DNA from: Rhodospirillales bacterium
GTDB taxonomy: Bacteria > Pseudomonadota > Alphaproteobacteria > Rhodospirillales > Defluviicoccaceae
DNA length: 64,000 nt
Direction: 5' to 3'
Assembly: GCA_007695045.1 (NCBI GenBank)
Contig: REEP01000056.1
Span: 1 to 64,000, forward strand
Part shown: positions 27,660 to 38,833 of the stretch, one piece after another
Layout: each line of letters starts with the position of its first letter
Numbering within the stretch: the stretch's first letter is position 1
Notes under the pieces: generated by a model
Told to the model about the DNA's origin: nothing
The model's input: only the letters and a program-made list of their open reading frames with translations
Databases searched by the model: none
Position numbers and translations under genes: made by a program

Positions 27660-27694
27660 CCTGCGTCCGCGTGTGCGGCAGAAGCCGCGAAGTA

Positions 27695-30373
<2,679 letters not shown>

Positions 30374-30383
30374 CGCTTCATCC

Positions 30384-32480
30384 CTATCCCTCGATCAGTG
30401 AAAAATCCGCAACCCGCCTCGGTGCTGCCCGGATTTGTGACAGCAACCGCAACCGGTTGGAACGCAACGCCGCGTCCTCGCAGTTGACGGTCACATGGTC
30501 AAAGAAGGCATCCACCGACGGGCGCAGCTCGGACAGAACGGACATCGCCTCGGCAAACCGCTCGTCCCCCAGCAACGCGTCCAGCCGGTGCCGCACCCCT
30601 TCCAATGCGGCATGCAGCGCGACCTCTTCCCGTTGCGAGAGAAGTGATGCTTCCGAGCTCCCTTCGTAGGTGACGCCATCCCTGCTTTCTTCGATGCGGA
30701 CGATGTTGCTCGCCCGCTTATAGGCGGCCAGCAAGTTAGCACCGTCATCGGTGTCGAGAAAGCCCTTAAGCGCCCCAACACGGTTGAGGAGACGTACCAG
30801 GTCATCTTCCTGCCCGTCGGCGAAAACAGCGGCGACCAGGTCATGACGCACGCCCTCCCCGCGCAGGTGAACCTTGAGCCGGTCCGCGAAGAAGGCGAGC
30901 AGGTCCGGCACCTCGTTCGGCGCCGGGGGCGGCAGGGCGCGGTACTGCGATCGCGCGAAGGCGGCCACGGGTACGAGCGGCAGGCGCAAGCCGTTGTCCA
31001 GGATGATGCGGATGACGCCGAGCGCCGCCCGACGCAGAGCGAACGGATCCTTGGACCCGGTCGGCTTTTCATCGATGGCGAAGAACCCGACCAGCGTGTC
31101 AAGGCGATCGGCCAGCGCCAGTGCCACGCTGAGCGGTGCGGAGGGACAGCGATCTCCCGGTCCCTGCGGCAGGTAGTGCTCGCCGATGGCCGTGGCCACC
31201 GCCTCGGCCTCGCCGTCATGGAGGGCATAATAGCGCCCCATCACCCCCTGCAATTCCGGGAACTCCCCGACCATGGCGGTGGTCAGGTCCGCCTTGCACA
31301 GCCGCGCCGCCCGGCCGGCGGCATCCGCGTCGGCGCCGATCTCCCGAGCCAAATGGCCCGACAGCGCCTCCAGCCGCTGAACACGATCGAGATCGCTGCC
31401 GAGTTCGGCATGGAACACCCGATGGCTCAGATCCGCGACCCGGCTCTCCAGCGGCCGCTGCCGGTCCTGGTCCCAGAAGTAGCGCGCATCGGCGAGGCGT
31501 GCCCGCAGCACCCGCTCGTTGCCGGCGACAATGGCGCGGCTGTCGTCGCCGCCCGGTGTATTGGCGACCATGATGAATCGGGGCGCCAAGTGCCCGGCCT
31601 CGTCCTCCAGCGCGAAGTACTTCTGGTGCGCCCGCATCGCCGTGGTCAGCACCTCTCGCGGCACCGTCATGAAGGCATCGTCGATTCGCCCCATCAGCAC
31701 CACCGGCCATTCCACCAAGCCGGCCACCTCATCCAGCAGAGCCGGATCCGGGCGCACCCGCAGCCCCTCCGACCGGGCTTCGTGACTGGCGGCATGGTCG
31801 ATGAAGCTGCGGCGTCGGCGCTGATCGACGATCACCCGGGCCAGTTCCAGCTTCCGTGTGTAGTCGGCGAAGCCCTCGACCGCGATCGGCCCGGGCGCCA
31901 GGAAGCGATGGCCGTAGGTCAGCCGGCCGCTTTTGATGGCGGTGGCCGCGGGGCCGTTACCGCCGGCGGCATCCTCCAGGACCAAGTCGACCACGTCTCC
32001 GTCCAGCAGAAGTAGGAGCGCGTGCAGCGGGCGCACCCAGCGCAGCCGACCGTGACCCCAGCGCATCGATTTGGGCCACGGGAAGGCCCGCACGATCCCG
32101 GGCAGGATCCGGGCCGCGACCGCCGCAGTCGGTTGCCCGGGCCGTCGGATGTCGGCGAAGTAGAAGCTGCCCTTGGCAGTCTCCCGAACCGACACCTGAT
32201 CCCGGCTCAATCCGACCGAGCGGAGAAAGCCTTCCACCGCCCGGTCCGGCGCATCGGCCCGCGGGCCGCGGCGTTCCTCTTGCACGTCCGGCTGCCGGAG
32301 CGGCAGGCCGTCGATGACCAGTGCGAGCCGGCGCGGCGTGACGAAGGCTTGCGCGCGAGTAAAGGTCAAGTGTTCGGCCAGCAAGGCCTCGGTGACCAGA
32401 CGCTCCAGGTCGTCGGCCGCCTGGGCCTGCATCCGGGCCGGGATTTCCTCGCTGATCAGTTCCAGGAGAAGCTCGGCCAT
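30384..32480 (-). CDS. glyS: Glycyl-tRNA synthetase beta subunit
   Basis: This 698-residue subunit works with GlyQ as an alpha2beta2 enzyme. It starts with the family's MAELLLELISEEIPARMQ and carries the HD-like middle domain (VRADL-type segment AARLCKADLTTAMVGEFPEL) and the C-terminal anticodon-binding region (LLNRVGALKGFLD...). It binds tRNA-Gly. glyQ lies 7 nt upstream on the same strand and ppdK 10 nt downstream. Confidence 0.97.
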   Translation of the reverse strand: MAELLLELISEEIPARMQAQAADDLERLVTEALLAEHLTFTRAQAFVTPRRLALVIDGLPLRQPDVQEERRGPRADAPDRAVEGFLRSVGLSRDQVSVRETAKGSFYFADIRRPGQPTAAVAARILPGIVRAFPWPKSMRWGHGRLRWVRPLHALLLLLDGDVVDLVLEDAAGGNGPAATAIKSGRLTYGHRFLAPGPIAVEGFADYTRKLELARVIVDQRRRRSFIDHAASHEARSEGLRVRPDPALLDEVAGLVEWPVVLMGRIDDAFMTVPREVLTTAMRAHQKYFALEDEAGHLAPRFIMVANTPGGDDSRAIVAGNERVLRARLADARYFWDQDRQRPLESRVADLSHRVFHAELGSDLDRVQRLEALSGHLAREIGADADAAGRAARLCKADLTTAMVGEFPELQGVMGRYYALHDGEAEAVATAIGEHYLPQGPGDRCPSAPLSVALALADRLDTLVGFFAIDEKPTGSKDPFALRRAALGVIRIILDNGLRLPLVPVAAFARSQYRALPPPAPNEVPDLLAFFADRLKVHLRGEGVRHDLVAAVFADGQEDDLVRLLNRVGALKGFLDTDDGANLLAAYKRASNIVRIEESRDGVTYEGSSEASLLSQREEVALHAALEGVRHRLDALLGDERFAEAMSVLSELRPSVDAFFDHVTVNCEDAALRSNRLRLLSQIRAAPRRVADFSLIEG

Positions 32481-32487
32481 GCGGCCC

Positions 32488-33357
32488 TCAATGCCCGCCG
32501 GCCTGGCTGTTCAGCCAGGCCTCGCAACAGCCGCGCGCGAGGGCGCGGACCCGGGCGATATACGCCGCCCGCTCGGTCACGCCGATGACCCCGCGCGCGT
32601 CCAGGAGGTTGAAGCGGTGGCTCGCCTTGATGCACTGCTCGTAGGCGGGCAGTGCGAACCCCTTGTCCAGCAGTGTTCGGCATTCCGCCTCCGCGTCGGC
32701 GAAATGGCGGAACAGGCGGTCGACGTCGGCGTGCTCGAAATTGTAGGCCGATCCCTCCCGCTCCGACTGCAGAAACACGTCGCCGTAGGTCACTCCCTTG
32801 CCGTTCCAATCCAGGTCGAAGACGTTGTCGACCCCCTGGATGTACATGGCGAGGCGTTCCAGCCCGTAGGTGAGTTCGACCGAGACCGGATCACACTCGA
32901 TCCCGCCGACCTGCTGGAAGTAGGTGAACTGGCTCACCTCCATGCCGTCGCACCACACCTCCCAGCCGAGCCCCCAGGCACCCAGGGTGGGGCTTTCCCA
33001 GTCATCTTCGACAAAGCGGATGTCGTGCACCGCCGAATCGATGCCGAGGCTCGCGAGGCTGTCCAGGTACAGGTCCTGGGACTCGGCCGGCGACGGCTTG
33101 AGCAACACCTGGAACTGGTAATAGTGCTGCAGGCGATTGGGGTTCTCGCCATAACGGCCGTCGGTGGGCCGGCGCGAGGGCTGAACGTAGGCGGTGCGCC
33201 ACGGCGCCGGCCCGAGGGCGCGCAGCGTCGTCGCCGGATGAAACGTTCCGGCCCCCACCTCCATATCCAGCGGCTGCAGAACCACGCAACCGCGTTCCGC
33301 CCAGAAGGCTTGCAGCCTGAGGATCAACGATTGAAAGCTTGCGTCGGTGACGGCCAT
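32488..33357 (-). CDS. glyQ: Glycyl-tRNA synthetase alpha subunit
   Basis: This 289-residue class II catalytic subunit carries [58 protein letters not shown] and [20 protein letters not shown]. It forms glycyl-adenylate and charges tRNA-Gly with GlyS. The length is typical. A 129-nt gap separates it from the zinc-ribbon gene upstream, so it may have its own promoter. Confidence 0.98.
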   Translation of the reverse strand: MAVTDASFQSLILRLQAFWAERGCVVLQPLDMEVGAGTFHPATTLRALGPAPWRTAYVQPSRRPTDGRYGENPNRLQHYYQFQVLLKPSPAESQDLYLDSLASLGIDSAVHDIRFVEDDWESPTLGAWGLGWEVWCDGMEVSQFTYFQQVGGIECDPVSVELTYGLERLAMYIQGVDNVFDLDWNGKGVTYGDVFLQSEREGSAYNFEHADVDRLFRHFADAEAECRTLLDKGFALPAYEQCIKASHRFNLLDARGVIGVTERAAYIARVRALARGCCEAWLNSQAGGH

Positions 33358-33486
33358 GATCTGGATATTGCCGGCGAGGCCCGGCGGGGAGTTTCTTTGC
33401 CGTCGGGAAATATCCGGGACGATAGCCCCGGTCCCGGTGCAAGGTCAAGGCGAGGTCGTCCGGTTTTTGTTCAACTCATCGACGCT

Positions 33487-33774
33487 TCAACCCGGAAACG
33501 GGCAATCGCTCCGGTCGCACCGGCCGGCACCGCGCACCGGCATGTACGTGCGGCAGACGGGGCAGCGGATGGTGTCCTCCGTCCGGCCTTGAGGTCCGGG
33601 CGCCGGTCCGGGGTCCGGTTCGGCCTCTCGCCCGCCGCCTTCCCCCATGACCGCCCGCCGCATCCGATCAAGGCGCGCCCGCTCGCGCCGGCGCACGCCG
33701 TCCCACCAGCGGTAGCCGCGCCAGACGGCAATGACGACAATCACCGTCAGCAGGATTTGTGACAGGCCAAGCAT
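33487..33774 (-). CDS. Membrane-anchored zinc-ribbon protein of unknown function
   Basis: This encodes 95 residues. One N-terminal helix (about 4-19, LSQILLTVIVVIAVWR) is followed by a basic, coiled stretch (28-43) and a Pro/Gly linker. The C-terminal zinc ribbon has Cys71, Cys74, Cys86 and Cys91. It should sit in the inner membrane with the ribbon in the cytoplasm. Position between the S49 peptidase and glyQ recurs in alphaproteobacteria in my recollection. No function is known to me. Confidence 0.75.
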   Translation of the reverse strand: MLGLSQILLTVIVVIAVWRGYRWWDGVRRRERARLDRMRRAVMGEGGGREAEPDPGPAPGPQGRTEDTIRCPVCRTYMPVRGAGRCDRSDCPFPG

Positions 33775-33893
33775 GCCGCCGTTGTACCACCGAAACCAAG
33801 CCGTCGATAGCAGGCGACGCCGGCCGGATCCTGGTGCCGCGTGGCCGGTTTGTCACAGGCGCCCGTCACCCGCCCTCCATCACGCGCCCTCCA

Positions 33894-34760
33894 TCACAGA
33901 CCGAAGCGGGCCCACGTCAGCCGTTCCTCAATGGCGGCCAGGGCCTGCGTCGTCATCAGGGCCGCCGCAGGCTCGCCCGAAAAGCGCCGGGTGCGCCCGA
34001 ACCAGCGGCGCCACCACAGGCCCTGCCCGCCGACCACGCGGAGCCTGACTTCCTTGCCGTAGCGGTCCCGCATGACGGAACGCAGATCGCCGAGACCGTC
34101 GATGAGGCCGAGCTCCAGCGCCTTGCGACCGCTCCACCATCGCCCGGAGAACAGCGTCTCCTCATCGCCGGAGAGCTTGCCGCCGCGGCGCTTGCGCACC
34201 TGGTCGCGAAAGCTCTCGTGAACGTCCTCCAGGAACGCCTCCAGGTGCGCCACCTCCGCCGGCTTTTCCTCACGAAACGGGTCGAGGGCGGCCTTGAATT
34301 CGCCGGCGGTGCGCACCCGGCGCTCCACCCCGATGCGCTTGAGCAGTTCCGGAAAGCCGAACGACCCGGCGATCACGCCGATGGAGCCGATCACCGAGTT
34401 GACATCGGCATAGATTTCGTCGGCGGCGGTGGCGAGCCAGTATCCCCCGGAAGCGGCCACATCCTCCGCGAAGGCGACCACCGGCACGCCTTCCTCTTCG
34501 GCCAGGGCCCGGATTCGCTTGGCAATCAGGGCCGACTGCACCGGCGAGCCGCCCGGCGAGTTGATCACCAGCGCCACCGCCGTGACGCCGCGCATCTGAA
34601 ACGCACGATTGAGAGTTCCCGCCAGGCTGGACAGCGAGAGGCCTTGCCTGAAAGCCCCCATCCCGCCGATCAGACCGTTCAGCCGAACCACGGACACCAG
34701 CGGCGGTGGATTGCGAAAGCGCTCGAACGGCAGGAAGGAGAACAGTGGCGGTTTGCTCAT
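33894..34760 (-). CDS. S49 family serine peptidase (SppA/SohB type)
   Basis: This encodes 288 residues starting at MSKPPLFSFLPFERF, with AGAGGA about 10 nt upstream; the frame is open further but reads as Arg/Cys-rich noise. Conserved segments are VALVINSPGGSPVQS, catalytic Ser104 in VAASGGYWLA, DVNSVIGSIGVI and catalytic Lys156 in GEFKAALDPF. The N-terminal hydrophobic helix expected of SohB is weak here. It probably degrades signal peptides or membrane-protein fragments. trmN6 lies upstream in the same unit. Confidence 0.9.
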   Translation of the reverse strand: MSKPPLFSFLPFERFRNPPPLVSVVRLNGLIGGMGAFRQGLSLSSLAGTLNRAFQMRGVTAVALVINSPGGSPVQSALIAKRIRALAEEEGVPVVAFAEDVAASGGYWLATAADEIYADVNSVIGSIGVIAGSFGFPELLKRIGVERRVRTAGEFKAALDPFREEKPAEVAHLEAFLEDVHESFRDQVRKRRGGKLSGDEETLFSGRWWSGRKALELGLIDGLGDLRSVMRDRYGKEVRLRVVGGQGLWWRRWFGRTRRFSGEPAAALMTTQALAAIEERLTWARFGL

Positions 34761-34827
34761 GGCAAGGCGTCCTCTGGCGATGGGTGACATGCGCGGCCGC
34801 AAACCTTCGGCTGCCCGGGCGATCAGG

Positions 34828-35583
34828 TCAAGCCGCGACCGGCGCGCAGGACAGGGGAGCCATGTGGCGCAACACCGCCTCCGCCTCCGGCGTGAAGCGT
34901 CCGTCGGACCCGTGCAACACCAGGCCGGGCAGCAGCTGGATCGGCGCCGCCGATCCCTTGCGGCCACTGACGATGACCCGTCGAGCGGGTCGGCCTCGCC
35001 GGGGCCAAAGAGGAAAGACGGTCATCTGCCCCAGACGACCCGTCAGGACCGCCAGCAACGCATCGAGTCGGTCGGCGCGATGGATCACGGTCACCGTGCC
35101 CCGGGGGCGAACCGCCGAAACGGCGGCGCGGGCCCACGCGTCCAGGGAGGCCGCATCCTCCAGCGTTGCCGCCGCCTTGCCGGGGTCGGCCGGGCTGCGG
35201 CCCGAACCTGCCGGCCGATAGGGCGGATTGGCGATGGCATGATCGAACGCCTCGCGCAGGACCGTTGGCAACGGCCGAGCCACATCGCCCTGACGAAAGC
35301 AGACCCTGCCACTGACGCCGGAGTCCCGCGCTCCAGCCTCCGCCAGCGCCAGCGCGAACGGATCGGCATCGACACCGACGACCTGCGCCCCCGGCACGCG
35401 GATGGCGAGGCACAGGGCGGCCGCGCCGGTTCCGGCGCCCAGGTCGATCACCCGCTCGCTACCCCGGGCCGGACTGGCTGCGGCCAGAAGCACGGGGTCG
35501 ATCGCCACGCGATAACCGCGCGCCGGCTGGTGCAGGCGGACGCGACCGCCGAGCAGGGCATCCACCGTCTGCTGTTCAGTCAT
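34828..35583 (-). CDS. TrmN6-like SAM-dependent adenine-N6 methyltransferase
   Basis: This encodes 251 residues from MTEQQTVDALLGGRVRL. Motif I is VIDLGAGTGAAALCLA (45-60), an acidic Asp lies after beta 2 (GVDADPFALALAE), and the N6-adenine signature NPPY is at 119-122. It resembles TrmN6/YfiC, which methylates A37 of tRNA1-Val. The start overlaps the DUF2007 gene by 8 nt, and just upstream a 9-nt repeat supplies three further in-frame ATGs (35586, and in MPVMPVMP), so N-terminal variants are possible. Confidence 0.85.
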   Translation of the reverse strand: MTEQQTVDALLGGRVRLHQPARGYRVAIDPVLLAAASPARGSERVIDLGAGTGAAALCLAIRVPGAQVVGVDADPFALALAEAGARDSGVSGRVCFRQGDVARPLPTVLREAFDHAIANPPYRPAGSGRSPADPGKAAATLEDAASLDAWARAAVSAVRPRGTVTVIHRADRLDALLAVLTGRLGQMTVFPLWPRRGRPARRVIVSGRKGSAAPIQLLPGLVLHGSDGRFTPEAEAVLRHMAPLSCAPVAA

Positions 35584-35845
35584 CATTGGCATCACTGGCA
35601 TCACTGGCATCACTAGCCTCGCAGCCAGTGCCGGAATCCAGCCGGTCGGCCTCGGCAAGGATCAACCGGGCGCGAGCGATATCGGCATCATCGACCATGA
35701 CCCGGGCGGTGATGGCGTCCAGGGCACCGCCGTAGAGACTGCTGGTGTGGGCATCGAACACTTCGGCATGGACGCCGGCTGCCGCGAGGCGGGTCCGAAG
35801 CCAGCCGAGAAAGACCGGATCGTCGGTACGGACCAGTTCGATCAT
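35576..35845 (-). CDS. DUF2007 domain protein
   Basis: This encodes 89 residues from MIELVRTDDPVFLGWLRTRL; an earlier ATG exists at 35914 but the domain starts here. DUF2007 is a small alpha-beta domain (LAAAGVHAEVFDAHTSSLYG, ARVMVDDADIARARLIL) often placed at the head of trmN6 operons in alphaproteobacteria. The function is unknown; a signal-transduction or PII-like binding role has been suggested for the fold. The C-terminus is an (Ala-Ser-Asp) repeat created by a 9-nt tandem duplication. Confidence 0.85.
   Translation of the reverse strand: MIELVRTDDPVFLGWLRTRLAAAGVHAEVFDAHTSSLYGGALDAITARVMVDDADIARARLILAEADRLDSGTGCEASDASDASDANDD
35587..35613. repeat. Three tandem copies of a 9-nt unit across a gene overlap
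   Basis: TGGCATCAC is repeated at 35587, 35596 and 35605. It encodes ASD repeats at the end of the DUF2007 protein and, in another frame, Met-Pro-Val repeats before the TrmN6-like start. Confidence 0.85.
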
Positions 35846-36052
35846 GCTGCTTCTCCTCGGGATGCAAGCCGTCATGACCTCGGGCGGAAACGGGGCCTGC
35901 TGCCGAGTGTACACTGTGAGCGGGCTTGACCTTCATGAGCACCGCTTCCTATGCTCCGACGTGCGAGGCGGGGCGTCAAGCGCAGCGGGACGCCCCCGTC
36001 CCCGAACGCGAACAAGGGCGAGTTTCAAGCCTGGGACGGGTAAGGAGGTGAT

Positions 36053-37069
36053 GTGGGCGTTGCGGCGACCGTGACAGGCGGCCCCGGCGGCGGGTCGTCG
36101 CTGGAGGCGTTGACGGCGCTTGTCGGTGATGACCTGCAAGCGGTCAACGCCGTGATCGTTTCCCGCATGCAGAGCCCGGTGGCGATGATCCCGCAACTGG
36201 CCGGCCACGTGGTCGCCGCCGGCGGCAAGCGCCTTCGTCCCATGCTGACTTTGGCATCCGCCCACCTGTGCGGCTATCGCGGCCGGCGCCATGTGGGGCT
36301 TGCCGCATCGGTCGAGTTCATTCACACCGCGACCCTGTTGCACGACGACGTGGTGGACGACAGCGAACTGCGCCGGGGTCTGGCTTCGGCCAACGCGGTT
36401 TGGGGCAACAAGGCCAGCGTTCTGGTGGGGGACTTCCTGTTCAGCCGGGCCTTCGAGTTGATGGTCGAGGACGGATCGCTCGATGTCCTCAGGATCCTGT
36501 CCCGGGCCTCGTCGGTCATCGCCGAGGGCGAGGTGATGCAGCTGATGACGGCCAACGACACCGGGACGGATCAGACGGCCTATCTGGACGTGATCCGGGC
36601 CAAAACCGCGGAACTGTTCGCTGCCGCCTGCGAGATCGGCGCCGTGGTGGCGGATCGTCCCGCCGCCGATGCCGCCGCCCTGCAACGATACGGCAGTAAT
36701 TTCGGCATGGCCTTTCAACTGGTGGACGATGTGCTCGACTATTCGGCCCGTCAGATGACGCTCGGCAAGACCATTGGGGACGACTTTCGCGAAGGCAAGA
36801 TCACCCTGCCCGTGGTGTTGGCTTTTCAGCGTGGCGACGAGGACGACCGGGTGTTCTGGCGTCGGACCCTTGAAGATCTTGACCAGGCCCCCGGCGACCT
36901 GGACCGGGCGATGGAACTGCTGAAGCGGCACAACGCCTTGACTGACACCATGGCGATGGCGCGCGAGTACGGTGAGCGGGCGGTTGCCGCCCTGTCCACC
37001 CTGCCGCCCGGTGCGCCACGCCAGATCATGGGAGAGGTCGTGGATTTCTGCGTCGAACGCGCGTTCTGA
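36053..37069 (+). CDS. ispB: Polyprenyl (octaprenyl-type) diphosphate synthase
   Basis: This encodes 338 residues from a GTG with AAGGAGG 4 nt upstream. The first Asp-rich motif is LLHDDVVDD (Asp98, 99, 102, 103) and the second is FQLVDDVLDY; GGKRLRPML is also conserved. The enzyme condenses isopentenyl diphosphate units into the ubiquinone side chain precursor. Long-chain product is inferred from small residues before the first motif and from its usual position divergent from DUF2007-trmN6. Chain length cannot be read exactly. Confidence 0.93.
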   Translation: MGVAATVTGGPGGGSSLEALTALVGDDLQAVNAVIVSRMQSPVAMIPQLAGHVVAAGGKRLRPMLTLASAHLCGYRGRRHVGLAASVEFIHTATLLHDDVVDDSELRRGLASANAVWGNKASVLVGDFLFSRAFELMVEDGSLDVLRILSRASSVIAEGEVMQLMTANDTGTDQTAYLDVIRAKTAELFAAACEIGAVVADRPAADAAALQRYGSNFGMAFQLVDDVLDYSARQMTLGKTIGDDFREGKITLPVVLAFQRGDEDDRVFWRRTLEDLDQAPGDLDRAMELLKRHNALTDTMAMAREYGERAVAALSTLPPGAPRQIMGEVVDFCVERAF

Positions 37070-37160
37070 GCGGGCGGCGTACGATTTCTCGCGCGTCCGT
37101 CTTGCCGCAGCGTCATTGACAGCGTTATAAGGTCGCCCCAGGTCGGATCGAGACGCGCGT

Positions 37161-37237
37161 CGGAGTGTAGCTCAGCCTGGTAGAGCACCGTCTTCGGGAG
37201 GCGGGGGCCGGTGGTTCGAATCCACTCACTCCGACCA
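37161..37237 (+). tRNA. tRNA-Pro (anticodon CGG)
   Basis: Cloverleaf of 77 nt with CCA encoded. The acceptor CGGAGTG pairs with CACTCCG, the D arm is GCTC...GAGC, the anticodon stem CCGTC/GGCGG carries the loop TTCGGGA (anticodon CGG), and the T arm is GGTGG-TTCGAAT-CCACT. It reads CCG proline codons. Confidence 0.95.
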
Positions 37238-37296
37238 TTGCGACGCGAGGGGCGCGTTCGCATCACAAGTTCGCATCACAGGCCGTGGTCCGCCGC

Positions 37297-38829
37297 CTAC
37301 TCACGCAGGTGGGCGATCTTCAGTTCCTCCCACATCCAGGTGAAGTCGTACGCCGGCATGGCGCCGATGTCGGCCGATCGGAGCCCGTGGTTTTCCAGTT
37401 CCTTCAGCCACTCCACGACACGCTTGCGACCGGCCTTGCTGCGCACCGCCTGCCGCGGCGACTTGCCGTCGAGCGCCGGGATCGGGTGGCTCAGGGTGTC
37501 CCGGTAGTGGCGGTCCATGTACTCGGTGATGATCCGCTTCTTGACGTCCTCGGGCAGATTGGGCTCGGGCAGATTGGGCTCGGGCAGATTGGGCTCGGGC
37601 AGGTCTAGCTCGGGCAGGTCCGGCTCGGGCAGGTCCGGCTCGGGCAGGTCTGGCTCGGGCGGCGGAGGGGCGGCTTCGTGCCGCTCGGCCATCAGCTCCT
37701 CCAAGGTCTTCTCGCTGACGCCGGGAGTGCCGAGCAGATCACCCAACGCCTGGGTCAGCATGGTCTGACCGCGGGCGGCCCGCTCGCGTGAGTTGACGTC
37801 GAGCACGAGCTCATCGTCCTCGAGGCGGACGGTGCCGAGGGAGGGCCCGAGCTCGTCCCGGCTATCCAGGAGGCGGCCCGGTGCCGGGACCTCCGCCGCG
37901 TCATCCGCTCCGCGGTCCTCGCCGCCGCTTCGGTCGTGACGCCACGTCCAGCGCGTCACTTCATCGTGCCGACGATTCAGTGCGGCGATTCCATCGAGAC
38001 GGGCGATCACCCGCTCAGGTTCGGCCGCATCGGCCAGCGGAAAGCGCACTTCGCAGCACACCAGCAGTTCGCGGTCGGTATTGTAACAGACGGGCACCGC
38101 GGCTTCCGACCGACGTTCCAATTCGGCTTCGAGCCATGCCCCGGACACCAGCGGCGCGGACTGGGAGAGCACGGCCTCGGCCAGGGGAACCTCGTCGACC
38201 AGCTCGGGGTCGATCTTTTCCTGCCTGGCGACCCGGCGCAACCGCCGGCGCAGGTCCTTGCGCAGATCCTCGACGTCCTCGATGATCTCGGCGGCGACCT
38301 GGAAGGAGAGCGGCAGCACGGCACCGGAGATCCTCATCTTGTCATCGAACGGCATCACGCGCATGGCGATGCGGTCCCACCGGCGCACCATGGAGGACGC
38401 CAGCTTGTCCACCACCGTCACGGGCTCGCCGCCGCACACCAGATCGCGCGCCCGGAACTCTCGCCCCGGGATATGATCGACGACCTCCCAGACGCTCATC
38501 ACGGAATCGCGCAACTGCTGCAGATAGCGGCGGTTCGCGGCCGATTCCTTCCAGCCCCGCCGCTTCAGGTACTCATCGATAATGTTGGCGTCGTCCGGCG
38601 GATAGACACGGGTGAACAGGTCTTCGTAAACGCAACCCAGAACATTGCCGAATTGCTGCGGGCCGAGCAGGTTTGGCAGTTCCTCAGGATCGACATCCAT
38701 CTCCTCGCAGGCAGGCGCGAGGTGGTCCGCCAGCAGTTCCTGGAACCGTTCGTCCCACGGCTCCCGATGGCACCACTTGACCAGCGACGCGATCGCCTTG
38801 TCTCCAAGCGTTGTCACTTCATCCCCCAA
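37297..38829 (-). CDS. 510-residue protein of unknown function with DLPEP repeats
   Basis: I do not recognise the main body. Residues 1-300 are acidic and helical with no membrane segment. A region near 395-440 consists of seven Pro-Glu-Pro-Asp/Asn-Leu repeats from a 15-nt tandem repeat. The C-terminal 75 residues (IITEYMDRHYRDTLSHPIPA, LDGKSPRQAVRSKAGRKRVV, FTWMWEELKI) look like a domain seen at the end of some SEC-C-motif proteins, in which a helix pair surrounds the PALDGKTPREAV pattern. The gene converges on tRNA-Pro and is followed upstream by the Usp gene 4 nt away, so those two are probably cotranscribed (Usp first). Confidence 0.7.
   Translation of the reverse strand: MGDEVTTLGDKAIASLVKWCHREPWDERFQELLADHLAPACEEMDVDPEELPNLLGPQQFGNVLGCVYEDLFTRVYPPDDANIIDEYLKRRGWKESAANRRYLQQLRDSVMSVWEVVDHIPGREFRARDLVCGGEPVTVVDKLASSMVRRWDRIAMRVMPFDDKMRISGAVLPLSFQVAAEIIEDVEDLRKDLRRRLRRVARQEKIDPELVDEVPLAEAVLSQSAPLVSGAWLEAELERRSEAAVPVCYNTDRELLVCCEVRFPLADAAEPERVIARLDGIAALNRRHDEVTRWTWRHDRSGGEDRGADDAAEVPAPGRLLDSRDELGPSLGTVRLEDDELVLDVNSRERAARGQTMLTQALGDLLGTPGVSEKTLEELMAERHEAAPPPPEPDLPEPDLPEPDLPELDLPEPNLPEPNLPEPNLPEDVKKRIITEYMDRHYRDTLSHPIPALDGKSPRQAVRSKAGRKRVVEWLKELENHGLRSADIGAMPAYDFTWMWEELKIAHLRE
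37551..37655. repeat. Seven tandem 15-nt units inside a gene
   Basis: The unit CGGGCAGATTGGGCT (first three copies) and its variants CGGGCAGGTCNGGCT/TAGCT (last four) run without interruption. The coding strand reads PEPNL/PEPDL. Confidence 0.9.
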
Positions 38830-38833
38830 CCCG

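Larger units (their letters stand above)
26968..27694. other. 727-nt gene-poor region with palindrome, hairpin and repeats
   Basis: No credible gene is seen between queA and ppdK, whose 3' ends converge. The 27100-27360 part is AT-rich for this genome. It holds a perfect palindrome TTTGTATACAAA (27242-27253), a hairpin ATCCCCGT/ACGGGGAT (27413-27440), a three-copy 13-nt repeat (27578-27616) and a ppdK-side terminator hairpin (27636-27659). One plus-strand open frame (27360-27785) overlaps ppdK and is considered spurious. Confidence 0.5.

Noticed and set aside
37551-37655. Regular 15-nt repeats that could suggest a CRISPR-like array
   Set aside because: Units are contiguous, without spacers, and in frame within a gene; no cas genes are present.
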